Of a stretch of DNA of 64,000 nt, positions 44,218 through 54,391 are shown in pieces. The notes under the pieces were generated by a model, which searched no databases, had not been told where the DNA came from, and was given only the letters and a program-made list of their open reading frames with translations. How positions within the stretch are numbered: position 1 is the first letter of the stretch; every line of letters begins with the position of its first letter. Source of the DNA: Nocardioidaceae bacterium (lineage in GTDB: Bacteria > Actinomycetota > Actinomycetes > Propionibacteriales > Nocardioidaceae); assembly GCA_009780515.1 (NCBI GenBank), contig WQZX01000001.1, forward strand, positions 1 to 64,000, read 5' to 3'. The position numbers and the translations under genes are program-made.

Positions 44218-44874
44218 TTACGAGTCGGCGCGCGGGGCGCCCTCGGCGGCCGTCGCGGCGCGGGCCTGCGCGCGTCGCTGCGCGGAGGCGTCGCGGAAGA
44301 ACTCGTAGCCGGAGGTGAGCGTCAGCACGAACGCGATCGCCAGCAGCACCAGCGCGAGCACGTAGACGACCTTGCCCGGGACGTCCCACCAGCCGGTCGC
44401 CTCCAGCAGGGGCAGCGTGAGGAAGCCCAGCGCGAGGCCCTGGGTCGCGGTCTTGACCTTGCCGCTCCAGGCGGCCGGGATGACGACCGACCTCATGATC
44501 GACAGGCGCAGCAGGGTCACCGACCACTCACGCGCGAGCACGATGATCGTGATCGCCCACATCCACCACTCGCCCATGATGATCGACAGTCCGATGAAGG
44601 CCATGCCGGTGATCGCCTTGTCGGCGATCGGGTCGGCGATCTTGCCGAAGTCGGTGACCAGGTCGTGCTTGCGGGCGAGGTCGCCGTCGACCTTGTCGGT
44701 CAGCATGGCCAGCGCGAAGATCGCCCACGCGCAGATGCGCCAGCCGATGTGGCCGCCGCCGTCGTGCAGGAGGACCCAGCCGTACACCGGGACCAGGACG
44801 ATCCGCAGCGTCGTGAGCGCGTTGGGGACGTTCCAGTTCGACGTCTTCGCCTCGCGAGCGGCCCCGTCGGTCAC
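44218..44874 (-). CDS. pgsA: CDP-diacylglycerol--glycerol-3-phosphate 3-phosphatidyltransferase
   Basis: NVPNALTTLRIVLVP, DKVDGDLARKHDLVTDFGKIADPIADK (CDP-alcohol phosphotransferase motif). Confidence 0.93.
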   Translation of the reverse strand: MTDGAAREAKTSNWNVPNALTTLRIVLVPVYGWVLLHDGGGHIGWRICAWAIFALAMLTDKVDGDLARKHDLVTDFGKIADPIADKAITGMAFIGLSIIMGEWWMWAITIIVLAREWSVTLLRLSIMRSVVIPAAWSGKVKTATQGLALGFLTLPLLEATGWWDVPGKVVYVLALVLLAIAFVLTLTSGYEFFRDASAQRRAQARAATAAEGAPRADS

Positions 44875-44875
44875 C

Positions 44876-46294
44876 TCAGTCCTCCATCGCTTCGGCGATC
44901 AGGTCGACCCCGTCGCTGGCCACGACCCGTGCGCGCACCAGGTCGCCGACGCGCAACGACCCCGCCGTGTCGACGACGTACGTCGCGCCGTCGACCTCGG
45001 GACCCTGGTGGGCGGCCCGACCCTCGACGTGACCCGGCTCGCCGTCGGGCTGGAGGTCCTCGACCAGCACCACGACCTCCTCGCCGATGCGCGCCTCGGC
45101 CCGCTCGGCGTTGACCGCCGTGACGACATCGGTGACGTGCTCCACCCGGGCACGGATCTCGTCCTCGTCCAGCTTGCCGTCGAAGCCCTCGGCCTCGGTG
45201 CCGTCCTCGTCGGAGTAGCCGAACACGCCGGTGACGTCCATCCGGGCGGCGACCAGGAAGTCCGTCAGGACCTGCAGGTCCTCGTCGGTCTCGCCGGGGA
45301 AGCCCACGATGACGTTGGAGCGCACGCCCGCGGCCGGGGCGTTCGCGCGCACCTGGTCGAGCAGCCCGAGGAAGCTCTCCGCGTCGCCGAACCGGCGCAT
45401 CCGCCTCAGCACCGGGTTGCTGGCGTGCTGGAACGACAGGTCGAAGTACGGCGCCACCCCGGGCGTCGTCGCGATCGCCTCGATCAGCCCCGGGCGTGTC
45501 TCCGCGGGCTGGAGGTAGGACACCCGGACCCGCTCGATGCCGTCGATGGCCGCCACCTCCGGCAGCAGCGTCTCGAGCAGCCGGATGTCGCCGAGGTCCT
45601 TGCCGTAGGACGTGTTGTTCTCCGAGACGAGGAACAGCTCCCTCACGCCCTGCGTCGCCAGCCAGCGCGCCTCGTCGAGCACCTCCGAGGTCCGGCGGCT
45701 GACGAAGGAGCCACGGAACATCGGGATCGCGCAGAAGGTGCAGCGCCGGTCGCAGCCGTTGGCCAGCTTGAGCGGCGCCATCGGGCCGGAGTCGAGACGG
45801 GTGCGCACGCCCGAGACCCCCTGGAGGCTGGTCGAGCCTGACGAGACCTCCGAGGAGCGCTCGGCGGGACTGATCGGCAGCAGCAGGCGCCGGTCCTTCG
45901 GCGTGTGCGGGTGCGGCCTGTCGCCGGCGAGGATCGAGCGCAGCCGGCCCGCGATGTCGTCGTAGTCGTCGAAGCCGAGCACGGCGTCGGCCTCGGGAAG
46001 CTCGGCGGCCAGGCCCTCGCCGTACCGCTCGGCCAGGCAGCCGACGGCCACGACCGCCCGCGTGCGGCCGGTCTCCTTGAGGTCCGACGCGGCCAGCAGC
46101 GTGTCTATGGAGTCCTTCTTGGCTGCGTCGACGAAGCCACAGGTGTTGACCACGACCGTGTCGGCGGCCTCCGGATCGTCGACCAGCTGGAAGCCGTCGG
46201 CGGCGAGACGGCCGGCGAGCTCCTCGGAGTCGACGTCGTTGCGGGCGCAGCCGAGGGTGAGCAGGGCGACGGAGAGCGGCGGTGAAGTGGTCAT
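44876..46294 (-). CDS. rimO: 30S ribosomal protein S12 methylthiotransferase
   Basis: [55 protein letters not shown] (radical SAM CXXXCXXC). Confidence 0.95.
   Translation of the reverse strand: MTTSPPLSVALLTLGCARNDVDSEELAGRLAADGFQLVDDPEAADTVVVNTCGFVDAAKKDSIDTLLAASDLKETGRTRAVVAVGCLAERYGEGLAAELPEADAVLGFDDYDDIAGRLRSILAGDRPHPHTPKDRRLLLPISPAERSSEVSSGSTSLQGVSGVRTRLDSGPMAPLKLANGCDRRCTFCAIPMFRGSFVSRRTSEVLDEARWLATQGVRELFLVSENNTSYGKDLGDIRLLETLLPEVAAIDGIERVRVSYLQPAETRPGLIEAIATTPGVAPYFDLSFQHASNPVLRRMRRFGDAESFLGLLDQVRANAPAAGVRSNVIVGFPGETDEDLQVLTDFLVAARMDVTGVFGYSDEDGTEAEGFDGKLDEDEIRARVEHVTDVVTAVNAERAEARIGEEVVVLVEDLQPDGEPGHVEGRAAHQGPEVDGATYVVDTAGSLRVGDLVRARVVASDGVDLIAEAMED
45824..45848 (-). repeat. Copy of short dispersed repeat inside rimO
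   Basis: Reverse strand GGTCTCGTCAGGCTCGACCAGCCTC matches 29768-29792 at 23/25; encodes VSSGSTSL in the rimO frame. Confidence 0.45.
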
Positions 46295-46360
46295 GTCTGC
46301 CCCCGAGTATGACGGCTCGGGGCGTCCGTCAGGGAATCTGAGCGGCCGCGGAGGGACCGG

Positions 46361-48199
46361 TCAGCGGCTGACCAGGGTGGCGGTGGTCGCCTCGCCGGTC
46401 TTGCCCAGCGCCTGCGCGGGCTTGCCCGCGATCGAGGCGGTGACCGAGCCGTCGGACGTCCAGACCTTGACCGGCGCGACCGCCTTGAGGTTCGCGGTCT
46501 GGCCGAAGGCGAGCGGGCCGTTGAGGACGGTGCGGCCGGTGGCGTCGTGGACGATCACCTTCGCCCCGCCGTGCGCGGCCGTCAGCACGACCTTCACCGG
46601 GTCGCCCTTGGTGTTCATCGAGCGGGCGATGCCGCCGCTCTGGTTGAGCACCGGGGTGTCGCCGATGGGCGCCGGGCCGCCGAGCAGCAGCCGGGCGACC
46701 GACCAGATCAGCACCGCGCCCATGACGGCCGAGATCAGGACCGACCAGTTGCGGCCACCGCGGGTGCTGCGGATGGACCCGCCGTGACCGGTCGCCAGCT
46801 CGGACTCGAAGATCCGGCGGGGGTCGACCGGCGCGTCGGCGTACGTGCTGTCGTACGTCGCGACCAGCGGCCCGGCGTCGATGCCGAGGACGCGGCAGAG
46901 GGTGCGGAGGTGGCCGCGTGCGTAGAAGTCCCCGCCGCAGGGCGCGAAGTCGTCGACCTCCATCGCCTCGATCACGTGGGGCCGGATGCGGGTGCGGGTG
47001 GAGAGCTGGTCGATCGAGAGCCGCAGCCGCTCGCGGGCCGCGGCAAGCTGGTTGCCGACCACGGGGTCGGCGGCGCCGTTGAGCGCGAGGTCCTCGAGCA
47101 CCACCGTCTGCGTCTCCTGCGGATCCGGCTCCGCCACGGCCGTCGCTGCCGCCGGGGCGACCTCAGCACGCGGGCTGCCGGCCATGTCCACACGCGCTGC
47201 CAGGACGGTCGTGCGTCCGGGGAGCGGCGGGGCGGCGGCGAGCGACTGCGCCGACGGACCGTCGACGGGCGGGATCTCGCCGGTGTCGGTCAGGTCGGCC
47301 GCGGTGCCGCCGGTCTCACCGGAGAGGTCCACGGTGTCCTCGGCGTCGGCCGGAGCCGCGGCGTACGCCGGGGAGCCGGGCCAGGCCGTGGGCGCCGGCG
47401 GCGTCGGCGCGACCGCCGCCTCGTGCTGGTCGGGATCGACGACGGGACGCTCGGCGGTGTCGTCGGAGTCGTCGAAGTCCTGGGCGGGGCTGTCGTCGTC
47501 GGAGTAGAGGTCCGCGAAGGTCGGGACGGCGCGCGTCTCGGGCGCCGGACCGGCGTAGCCGCCGCGGTCGTCGCGGGAGTCGTCGGAGTCGTCGGCGTCG
47601 TGGTCGTCGTGCAGGCCCGGCACGACCTCGACGACGTCGGCGCGACCGTCCGCCAGCGCGGCGAGGGTGTCGCTGAGGTGCGGCATCGACGAGCCCACGA
47701 CGCGCGTGGCGAGGGTGAGAGGTACGACGAGCTGCCGGTCGTCGTGCCCGACGACGAGGAGGTGGCCGTCGCGCAGCGGCGTGCGGCGCGGCAGGTGCTC
47801 GAGGCACTCGACCTCGTGCCAGGCGACGCCCTGCCACTTCGCGCCCTCACGCAGCCGGACCCCGCGCCCGTCGACGACCATCAGCGGCGCGCGTGCGTCG
47901 ATGAGGGTGACGACGTAGGCGGCGGTCACCAGCAGCATCACGCCGAGGGCGAGCCAGTCCAGGGCGCCGGCGTCGCCGCCGAACGCACGTACGGCGAAGG
48001 CGATGGTGAGCAGGCCGGCGACGACCGCGACGGCGGCGGCGAGCGGCACGTTGCGGCGTACCTCGACGCTGCGGCCCGCCGGCTTCTCCTCGGTGTCCTC
48101 CTCGGTGTGTTCCCGGGGGCTCTCCTGCGGCTGATCCACGCTGTCCACCTGGTCCTCCGGCTGCTGGATGGGGTGCTCGTTGGTGGTGTCGTCGTTCAT
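46361..48199 (-). CDS. RodZ-like helix-turn-helix / DUF4115 protein
   Basis: ERLRLSIDQLSTRTRIRPHVIEAMEVDDFAPCGGDFYARGHLRTLCRVLGID, TM helix, C-terminal beta-rich domain. Confidence 0.8.
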   Translation of the reverse strand: MNDDTTNEHPIQQPEDQVDSVDQPQESPREHTEEDTEEKPAGRSVEVRRNVPLAAAVAVVAGLLTIAFAVRAFGGDAGALDWLALGVMLLVTAAYVVTLIDARAPLMVVDGRGVRLREGAKWQGVAWHEVECLEHLPRRTPLRDGHLLVVGHDDRQLVVPLTLATRVVGSSMPHLSDTLAALADGRADVVEVVPGLHDDHDADDSDDSRDDRGGYAGPAPETRAVPTFADLYSDDDSPAQDFDDSDDTAERPVVDPDQHEAAVAPTPPAPTAWPGSPAYAAAPADAEDTVDLSGETGGTAADLTDTGEIPPVDGPSAQSLAAAPPLPGRTTVLAARVDMAGSPRAEVAPAAATAVAEPDPQETQTVVLEDLALNGAADPVVGNQLAAARERLRLSIDQLSTRTRIRPHVIEAMEVDDFAPCGGDFYARGHLRTLCRVLGIDAGPLVATYDSTYADAPVDPRRIFESELATGHGGSIRSTRGGRNWSVLISAVMGAVLIWSVARLLLGGPAPIGDTPVLNQSGGIARSMNTKGDPVKVVLTAAHGGAKVIVHDATGRTVLNGPLAFGQTANLKAVAPVKVWTSDGSVTASIAGKPAQALGKTGEATTATLVSR

Positions 48200-48204
48200 C
48201 GGAC

Positions 48205-50877
48205 TCACGCCTCCCCCTGGATGGTCATGATCACGGCATCGATCTCATCGGGCTTGACCAGCACGTCGCGCGCCTTGGAGCCCTCGCTGGGCCCGACCAC
48301 GCCGCGGCTCTCGAGGATGTCCATCAGCCGGCCGGCCTTGGCGAAGCCGACGCGCAGCTTGCGCTGCAGCATCGACGTCGACCCGAACTGGGTGGAGACG
48401 ACGAGCTCGATCGCCTGGACCACGAGGTCCATGTCGTCGCCGATGTCGTCGTCGAGGACCTTCTTGCTGGCCGCGGGGGCGGTGACGTCCTCGCGGTAGC
48501 TCGGCTCGAGCTGGCCCTTGCAGTGCTTGACGACCTGGTGGATCTCCTTCTCGGTGACCCACGAGCCCTGCACGCGGATCGGCTTGCTCGCGCCCATGGG
48601 CAGGAACAGGCCGTCACCCTGACCGACCAGCTTCTCCGCACCCGGCTGGTCGAGGATGACGCGGGAGTCGGCGAGGCTGGAGGTCGCGAACGCCAGCCGG
48701 CTCGGCACGTTGGCCTTGATCAGGCCGGTGACGACGTCGACGGACGGACGCTGGGTGGCCAGCACCAGGTGGATGCCGGCGGCACGCGCCAGCTGGGTGA
48801 TCCGGACGATCGACGACTCCACGTCGCGCGGCGCCACCATCATCAGGTCGGCGAGCTCGTCGACGATGACCAGGAGGTAGGGGTACGGCGCCAGCTCGCG
48901 CTCGCTCCCCGCCGGCAGCTCGACCTTGCCCTCGCGGACGGCCTTGTTGAAGTCGTTGATGTGCCGGAAGCCGAAGTTGGCGAGGTCGTCGTACCGCATG
49001 TCCATCTCGCGGCACACCCACTCCAGGGCCTCGGCGGCCTTCTTGGGGTTGGTGATGATCGGCGTGATCAGGTGCGGGACGCCCTCGTAGTTGTTCAGCT
49101 CCACGCGCTTGGGGTCGACCATGATCATCCGCACCTCGTCCGGCGTGGACCGCATCAGGATGCTCGTGATCAGCGAGTTGATGAAGCTGGACTTTCCGGA
49201 GCCGGTGGCGCCGGCGACCAGGAGGTGCGGCATCTTCGACATGTTGGCGACGACGAAGCCGCCCTCGACGTCCTTGCCGAGCCCCGCGACCATCGGGTGG
49301 TGGTCGCTGCGGGCCGCGTTGGAGCGGAGCACGTCTCCGAGGGAGACCGTCTCCTTGTCCGTGTTCGGGATCTCGACGCCGACCGCGGACTTGCCGGGGA
49401 TCGGGCTGAGGATCATCACGTCCGAGGTGCCCACCGTGTAGGCGATGTTCTTCTGGATGTTGGTGATCTTCTCGACCTTCACACCCGTGCCGAGCGCGAT
49501 CTCGTAGCGCGTGACCGTCGGGCCGCGGGTGTAGCCGGTCACCTGCGCGTCGACGTTGAACTCGTCCAGGACCGTCTGCAGGCGCCGTACGACGTCGTCG
49601 CTGGCGGCCGAGCGGGTCTTGTGGGTGTCACCGGGCTTGAGCACGGTGGCGTCGGGCAGCGTGTACACGATGTCGCCGGACAGCGAGAGCTGCTCGGCAC
49701 GCACCGGCATGTCGGCGTGCGGGGGCGCCTCCTCGACCACGGGGGTCTCGGCCGGCGGGACGAAGGCGGCCGGCAGGCCGTCCTTGCCGCGATCGACCAG
49801 CGCGCGCTTCTCGAGCGGCGCCATGTCCGCAGCGGTGGGCTCGTCGTCGGTGAGGGGGATGTCGATCGGCTCGAGGAGCTCCATCGAGTCGGCGGGCGTC
49901 GCGTCGGCGGGCTTGGTCTTGCGACGGCGCCGCGGCTTCTCGTCGGCCAGCAGCGGCGAGTCGTACGCCGGGTCGCCGGTCCGCTCGAAGGTGTCGTCCA
50001 GATCCATCCGGATCGCCTGGGTGGCGTCCTGGTCCGACTCGTCCGGGTAGTGCCCGAACAGGTGGTGTGACAGGTCGCGCAGCCGGTCGGGCACGCGGTA
50101 CAGCGGCGTGGCGGTGATCACCAGGACGCCGAAGAACGCCAGCATCGCGAGCAGCGGGACCACGACGTACGTCGAGCGCAGCAGGTCGAGCATGAGGGCC
50201 GAGACGACGTACCCGACGGCCCCGCCGCCCTCCCGCAGCGGCGTGGTGTCGCCCTGGATCGGCTGCGGGTTGCCCGCGCCGATGTGGACGATGCCGAGGA
50301 TGCCGAAGGCCAGCGCCGACCAGCCGATGATCTGGCGACCCGCGGGACCGTTGCTGATCGGGTCGCGCATGACCCGCCAGCCGGCGAGGATCACCAGCAG
50401 CGGGACCAGCCAGCCGATCTTGCCGACCGTGCCGGACGTGATGGTGCGGACGAACGCCATGAAGCCGCCGGTCACGTCGAACCAGACCGCCGCGGCCACC
50501 ACGAGGGCGACGCCGAAGAGCAGCAGGCCGGCGCCGTCGCGCCGCTGCTCCGGCTCGATCTCCTTGGCGCCCCCGACGATGCCGCGGACGACCGCACCGA
50601 CCGCGTGGGCGATGCCGAGCCAGACCGCGGCGATGCCGCGGAAGATCGCCGTGAACAGGGTGGCGATCGGTCCCGGTCCGCTGCGCACGGCACGCGGAGC
50701 CGGCCGCTTCGCGGTCGAGCGCGAGCGGCTGTTGGTCGTACTACGGGATCGCGAGCTGCTGGTGCTCCCCCGGCCCTTCGACCCGCTCGACCGGGAGGTT
50801 CCGGACTTGCTGGCCGTGCGGGTGGTGGAGGTGCTGCGGCTGCGCGAACCCGTCGGGGAAGACGTACGGGTCGCCAT
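48205..50877 (-). CDS. ftsK: FtsK/SpoIIIE-family DNA translocase
   Basis: HLLVAGATGSGKSSFINSLITSIL, VDPKRVELNNYEGVPHLI, VIVDELADLMM, LATQRPSVDVVTG, C-terminal winged-helix gamma domain. Confidence 0.96.
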   Translation of the reverse strand: MATRTSSPTGSRSRSTSTTRTASKSGTSRSSGSKGRGSTSSSRSRSTTNSRSRSTAKRPAPRAVRSGPGPIATLFTAIFRGIAAVWLGIAHAVGAVVRGIVGGAKEIEPEQRRDGAGLLLFGVALVVAAAVWFDVTGGFMAFVRTITSGTVGKIGWLVPLLVILAGWRVMRDPISNGPAGRQIIGWSALAFGILGIVHIGAGNPQPIQGDTTPLREGGGAVGYVVSALMLDLLRSTYVVVPLLAMLAFFGVLVITATPLYRVPDRLRDLSHHLFGHYPDESDQDATQAIRMDLDDTFERTGDPAYDSPLLADEKPRRRRKTKPADATPADSMELLEPIDIPLTDDEPTAADMAPLEKRALVDRGKDGLPAAFVPPAETPVVEEAPPHADMPVRAEQLSLSGDIVYTLPDATVLKPGDTHKTRSAASDDVVRRLQTVLDEFNVDAQVTGYTRGPTVTRYEIALGTGVKVEKITNIQKNIAYTVGTSDVMILSPIPGKSAVGVEIPNTDKETVSLGDVLRSNAARSDHHPMVAGLGKDVEGGFVVANMSKMPHLLVAGATGSGKSSFINSLITSILMRSTPDEVRMIMVDPKRVELNNYEGVPHLITPIITNPKKAAEALEWVCREMDMRYDDLANFGFRHINDFNKAVREGKVELPAGSERELAPYPYLLVIVDELADLMMVAPRDVESSIVRITQLARAAGIHLVLATQRPSVDVVTGLIKANVPSRLAFATSSLADSRVILDQPGAEKLVGQGDGLFLPMGASKPIRVQGSWVTEKEIHQVVKHCKGQLEPSYREDVTAPAASKKVLDDDIGDDMDLVVQAIELVVSTQFGSTSMLQRKLRVGFAKAGRLMDILESRGVVGPSEGSKARDVLVKPDEIDAVIMTIQGEA

Positions 50878-50961
50878 GGTCACAACCTACCCATCGGCCT
50901 CGTGAGTCACAGACGCAACACGCGGAACGGTCAGGTGCGGGTTGAGGGTTGGGATGCTGGG

Positions 50962-51059
50962 CCGGCCGTATTTCACTGGGTTCCCAGTGAATTACCTGGC
51001 TTTGGAGCGAAGTTTTCCGGCAAAACCCGGTATTTCACTGGGAGCCCAGTGAAATACCG
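50962..51059. repeat. Paired palindromic repeat element, copy 2
   Basis: GTATTTCACTGGG-TT-CCCAGTGAATTAC and GGTATTTCACTGGG-AG-CCCAGTGAAATACC separated by TTTGGAGCGAAGTTTTCC; same layout as 38122-38222. Confidence 0.88.
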
Positions 51060-51071
51060 ACCCCGCCGGAC

Positions 51072-51076
51072 CTCAG
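51072..51076. repeat. Left 5-bp target-site duplication CTCAG of the IS
   Basis: Identical to CTCAG at 52711-52715, directly outside the IS inverted repeats. Confidence 0.8.
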
Positions 51077-52710
51077 CTCTGATCCACCGGCCGCGGCGGG
51101 CTGCGTGAGCGTGGCGTAGAACGAGGTGCCCTCCTGAGCAGGGAAGATGTCGATTGCGACGTCGTCACCCAACCGCTCACGAGAGGCACCTCGTAAGTGA
51201 AACCTTCTCACACGATCCGGCCTGTCTTTGATGACCCGAATCTGGTGTCGGCAGCCGGTCTGGTCCCGGCTCTGCGGCTGGCCGGATCGGCCGGCTTCTA
51301 CGACCTCCTCGAGGACCTGACGGTGGCCTCGCCCAACGCCGGCGCGAAGGCGGCGTCGGTCATTGGCGGGATGCTCGCCGGCGCGGACTGCATCGATGAC
51401 CTCGACCTGCTGCGCCACGGCGGCATGGGCCGGTTGTTCGGTGGCGTGCGGGCGCCCTCGACGTTGGGTACGTTCCTGCGCTCCTTCACCCACGGCCACG
51501 TGCAGCAGCTCGACAAGATCAACGCCGGACTCCTTGCCGGCCTGGCGACACGGGTGCCGCAGTTGCTCGCCGGTGCCGACGCCGAGGGGATCGCGTTCCT
51601 CGATGTCGACGACACCGTCCGCGAGGTCCACGGCTACGCCAAGGAGGGGGCGGCGTTCGGCTACACCGGCCAGCGCGGCCTCAACGTCCAGTTGGCCACG
51701 ATCTCGACTCCGACCGCGGCACCGGTGATCGCCCGTGCCCGACTCCGCAAGGGCAACACCGCATCCGCGACGGGCGTCGGAAGGTTGTTGGCCCAAGCGA
51801 TCAAGACCGCCCGCGCAGCGGGCGTCACCGGGCGGATCATGTGCCGCGCGGACTCGGCCTACTACGGCCACGCCTTCGTCGGCACCGCGCTGCGACACAA
51901 GACGTGGTTCTCGGTCACCGCCCGGATGACCCCGTCGGTGACCGTGGCGATCGCCAGCATCGAGGCGGGTGCGTGGACCGCGATCGCCTACCCGAACGCC
52001 GTCTACGACCAGGCCGAGCAACGCTGGGTCTCCGACGCCGAGGTCGCTGAGATTCCATTCACTGCGTTCACCGGCCGACGCAAGGCCGAGCACGTGCCCT
52101 GTCGCCTGGTCGTGCGCCGGGTCAAGCGGCTCCAGCCGCTGGCATCCGACGGCACCGAGCAGGGCGAACTGTTCGCCACCTACCGCCACCACGCCTTCAT
52201 CACCAACAGCACCCTGGGGCTGGTCGAGGCCGATCAGCGTCATCGCGATCACGCCCTGGTCGAGCAGGTCATCGCTGAGCTCAAGGACGGTCCGCTCGCG
52301 CACCTACCCAGCGGAAAGTATGCCGCGAACGCCGCCTGGCTCGCGCACGCCGTGATCGCGTTCAACATCGCCCGCGCCAGCGCGGTGGCCGCCTGCATGC
52401 GCACCGTCCGCTGGGCAACCCTGCGCAGGCGCATCATCAACATTCCCGGCCGGATCGCGACCACCGGCCGACGCCTCGTCGTGCACCTGCCATCGCACTG
52501 GCCCTGGTCAGGCGGCTGGGACCTGCTGTGGTCGACCGCGACCGGGCCACCCGCCGCCCTCACGACGTGACCACCCAGCCGCCAGGGACGCGACCGAGGA
52601 GCCGAAGTGGAGAAGCCGGCGCCGACCGGCGCGACAGCCACGCCCAAATCCCGAACCCCGCACCGAATCGCCGAAATCACCGCCTACGAATCAACCGTGG
52701 TGGATCTGGG
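51077..52710 (+). mobile_element. Complete IS1380-family insertion sequence (1634 bp)
   Basis: Encodes an IS1380-type transposase; terminal CTCTGATCCACC / reverse complement CCCAGATCCACC (10/12); CTCAG duplication on both sides. Confidence 0.88.
51197..52570 (+). CDS. IS1380-family transposase
   Basis: DDE transposase features: GIAFLDVDDTVREVHGYAKEGAAFGYTGQRGLNVQLATI, RADSAYYGHAFV, HHAFITNSTLGLVEADQRHRDHALVEQVIAELKDGPLAHLPSGKYAANAAWL. Confidence 0.93.
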   Translation: MKPSHTIRPVFDDPNLVSAAGLVPALRLAGSAGFYDLLEDLTVASPNAGAKAASVIGGMLAGADCIDDLDLLRHGGMGRLFGGVRAPSTLGTFLRSFTHGHVQQLDKINAGLLAGLATRVPQLLAGADAEGIAFLDVDDTVREVHGYAKEGAAFGYTGQRGLNVQLATISTPTAAPVIARARLRKGNTASATGVGRLLAQAIKTARAAGVTGRIMCRADSAYYGHAFVGTALRHKTWFSVTARMTPSVTVAIASIEAGAWTAIAYPNAVYDQAEQRWVSDAEVAEIPFTAFTGRRKAEHVPCRLVVRRVKRLQPLASDGTEQGELFATYRHHAFITNSTLGLVEADQRHRDHALVEQVIAELKDGPLAHLPSGKYAANAAWLAHAVIAFNIARASAVAACMRTVRWATLRRRIINIPGRIATTGRRLVVHLPSHWPWSGGWDLLWSTATGPPAALTT

Positions 52711-52715
52711 CTCAG
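52711..52715. repeat. Right 5-bp target-site duplication CTCAG of the IS
   Basis: Contains the rnj stop codon (TCA on + strand at 52712-52714). Confidence 0.8.
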
Positions 52716-54391
52716 GCTTCGACGACCACCGGGATGATCATCGGCCGCCGCTTGTGCTTCGCGCCGACCCAGCGACCGATGGTGCGCCGGACGACCTGCT
52801 GCAGCTGGTAGGAGTCGGTGTTGCCCTCGGAGAGCTGGAAGTTCACCGCGTCGACGATCGGCTGCTTGATCTCCTCGAACATCTCGTCGCGCCAGACATG
52901 GCCGCGGGCGTGGATCTCGGGGCCGGCGCTGACCTTGGCGGCGACGGAGTCGACCACGACGATGACGGAGATGAAGCCCTCCTCGCCGAGGATGCGGCGG
53001 TCCTTGAGCTCGGTCTCGGTGACGTCGCCGACGGTCTGGCCGTCGACGAAGACGTAGCCGACATCGACCTTGCCGGCGCGCTTCGCGACACCGTCGACGA
53101 GGTCGACGACCACGCCGTCCTCGGCGTACACGACGTTCTCGACGCCGGTCTGCTTGGCGAGGTCGCCGTTGGCGAGCATGTGCCGGATCTCGCCGTGGAC
53201 GGGCAGCACGTTGCGCGGACGCACGATGTTGTAGCAGTACAGCAGCTCGCCGGCGCTCGCGTGACCCGAGACGTGGACGAGCGCGTTGCCCTTGTGCACG
53301 ACCTTCGCGCCGTGCTTGGCGAGGCCGTTGATGACGCGGTAGACGGCGTTCTCGTTGCCGGGGATCAGCGACGAGGCGAGCACGACGGTGTCGCCGGCCT
53401 CGAGGTGGACGAAGTTGTGGCTGCGCTGGGCGATCCGCGAGAGCGCCGAGAGCGGCTCGCCCTGGGAGCCGGTGGAGATCAGGACCTGCTGCTCCGGCGG
53501 GAGGTCGGCGAGCTCCTTGGCCTCGACCATGACCCCCGGCGGCACGGTGAGGTAGCCGAGGTCGCGTGCGATGCCCATGTTGCGGACCATCGAGCGGCCG
53601 ACGTAGGCGACCTTGCGGCCGTGGGCGACGGCGGCGTCGAGGACCTGCTGGACGCGGTGCACGTGCGAGGCGAAGCAGGCGACGATGATGCGCTGCTCGG
53701 ACTCGCGGAAGACCTGGTCGAGGACCGGCGTGATGCGGCGCTCGGCGGTGGTGAAGCCGGGGACCTCGGCGTTGGTCGAGTCGGTGAGGAACAGGTCGAC
53801 GCCCTCCTCCCCCAGCCGTGCGAACGCCCGCAGGTCGGTGATCCGGCCGTCGAGCGGGAGCTGGTCCATCTTGAAGTCGCCGGTGTGCAGCACCATGCCG
53901 GCGCCGGTGCGGATCGCGACCGCGAGCGCGTCGGGGATGGAGTGGTTGACCGCCACGAACTCCAGGTCGAACGGCCCGAACGAGAGGCGGTCGCCCTCGG
54001 AGACGGTCGTGAACGTCGTCTGGCGGAGCCGGTGCTCGCGGATCTTGGAGTTGACCAGCGCGAGGGTCAGCTCGGAGCCGACCAGCGGGATGTCCTCGCG
54101 CTCGCGCAGGAGGTACGGCGTCGCGCCGATGTGGTCCTCGTGGCCGTGCGTGAGCACCAGCGCCTCGACGTCGTCGAGCCGGTCACGGATCGGCCCGAAG
54201 TCGGGCAGGATCAGGTCGACGCCGGGCTGGTGGTCGTCGGGGAAGAGGACCCCACAGTCGACGATGAGCAGCCGGCCGTCGTACTCGAAGACGGTCATGT
54301 TGCGGCCGACCTCGCCGAGGCCGCCCAGAGGCGTGACGCGCAGGCCGCCCTTGGGCAGCGCCGGCGGGGCGCCGAGATCGGGGTGGCTCAC
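52712..54391 (-). CDS. rnj: Ribonuclease J
   Basis: VLTHGHEDHIGATPYLL, HTGDFKMDQLP, SGHASAGELL, beta-CASP core. Confidence 0.95.
   Translation of the reverse strand: MSHPDLGAPPALPKGGLRVTPLGGLGEVGRNMTVFEYDGRLLIVDCGVLFPDDHQPGVDLILPDFGPIRDRLDDVEALVLTHGHEDHIGATPYLLREREDIPLVGSELTLALVNSKIREHRLRQTTFTTVSEGDRLSFGPFDLEFVAVNHSIPDALAVAIRTGAGMVLHTGDFKMDQLPLDGRITDLRAFARLGEEGVDLFLTDSTNAEVPGFTTAERRITPVLDQVFRESEQRIIVACFASHVHRVQQVLDAAVAHGRKVAYVGRSMVRNMGIARDLGYLTVPPGVMVEAKELADLPPEQQVLISTGSQGEPLSALSRIAQRSHNFVHLEAGDTVVLASSLIPGNENAVYRVINGLAKHGAKVVHKGNALVHVSGHASAGELLYCYNIVRPRNVLPVHGEIRHMLANGDLAKQTGVENVVYAEDGVVVDLVDGVAKRAGKVDVGYVFVDGQTVGDVTETELKDRRILGEEGFISVIVVVDSVAAKVSAGPEIHARGHVWRDEMFEEIKQPIVDAVNFQLSEGNTDSYQLQQVVRRTIGRWVGAKHKRRPMIIPVVVEA

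Noticed and set aside
39901-45114. 1737-aa plus-strand ORF
   Set aside because: Antisense to cinA, the ExeM-type nuclease, pgsA and rimO, all with clear family motifs; long shadow ORFs are expected in very high-GC DNA.
46547-48499. 650-aa plus-strand ORF
   Set aside because: Antisense of the RodZ-like gene and the end of ftsK; no recognisable domains.
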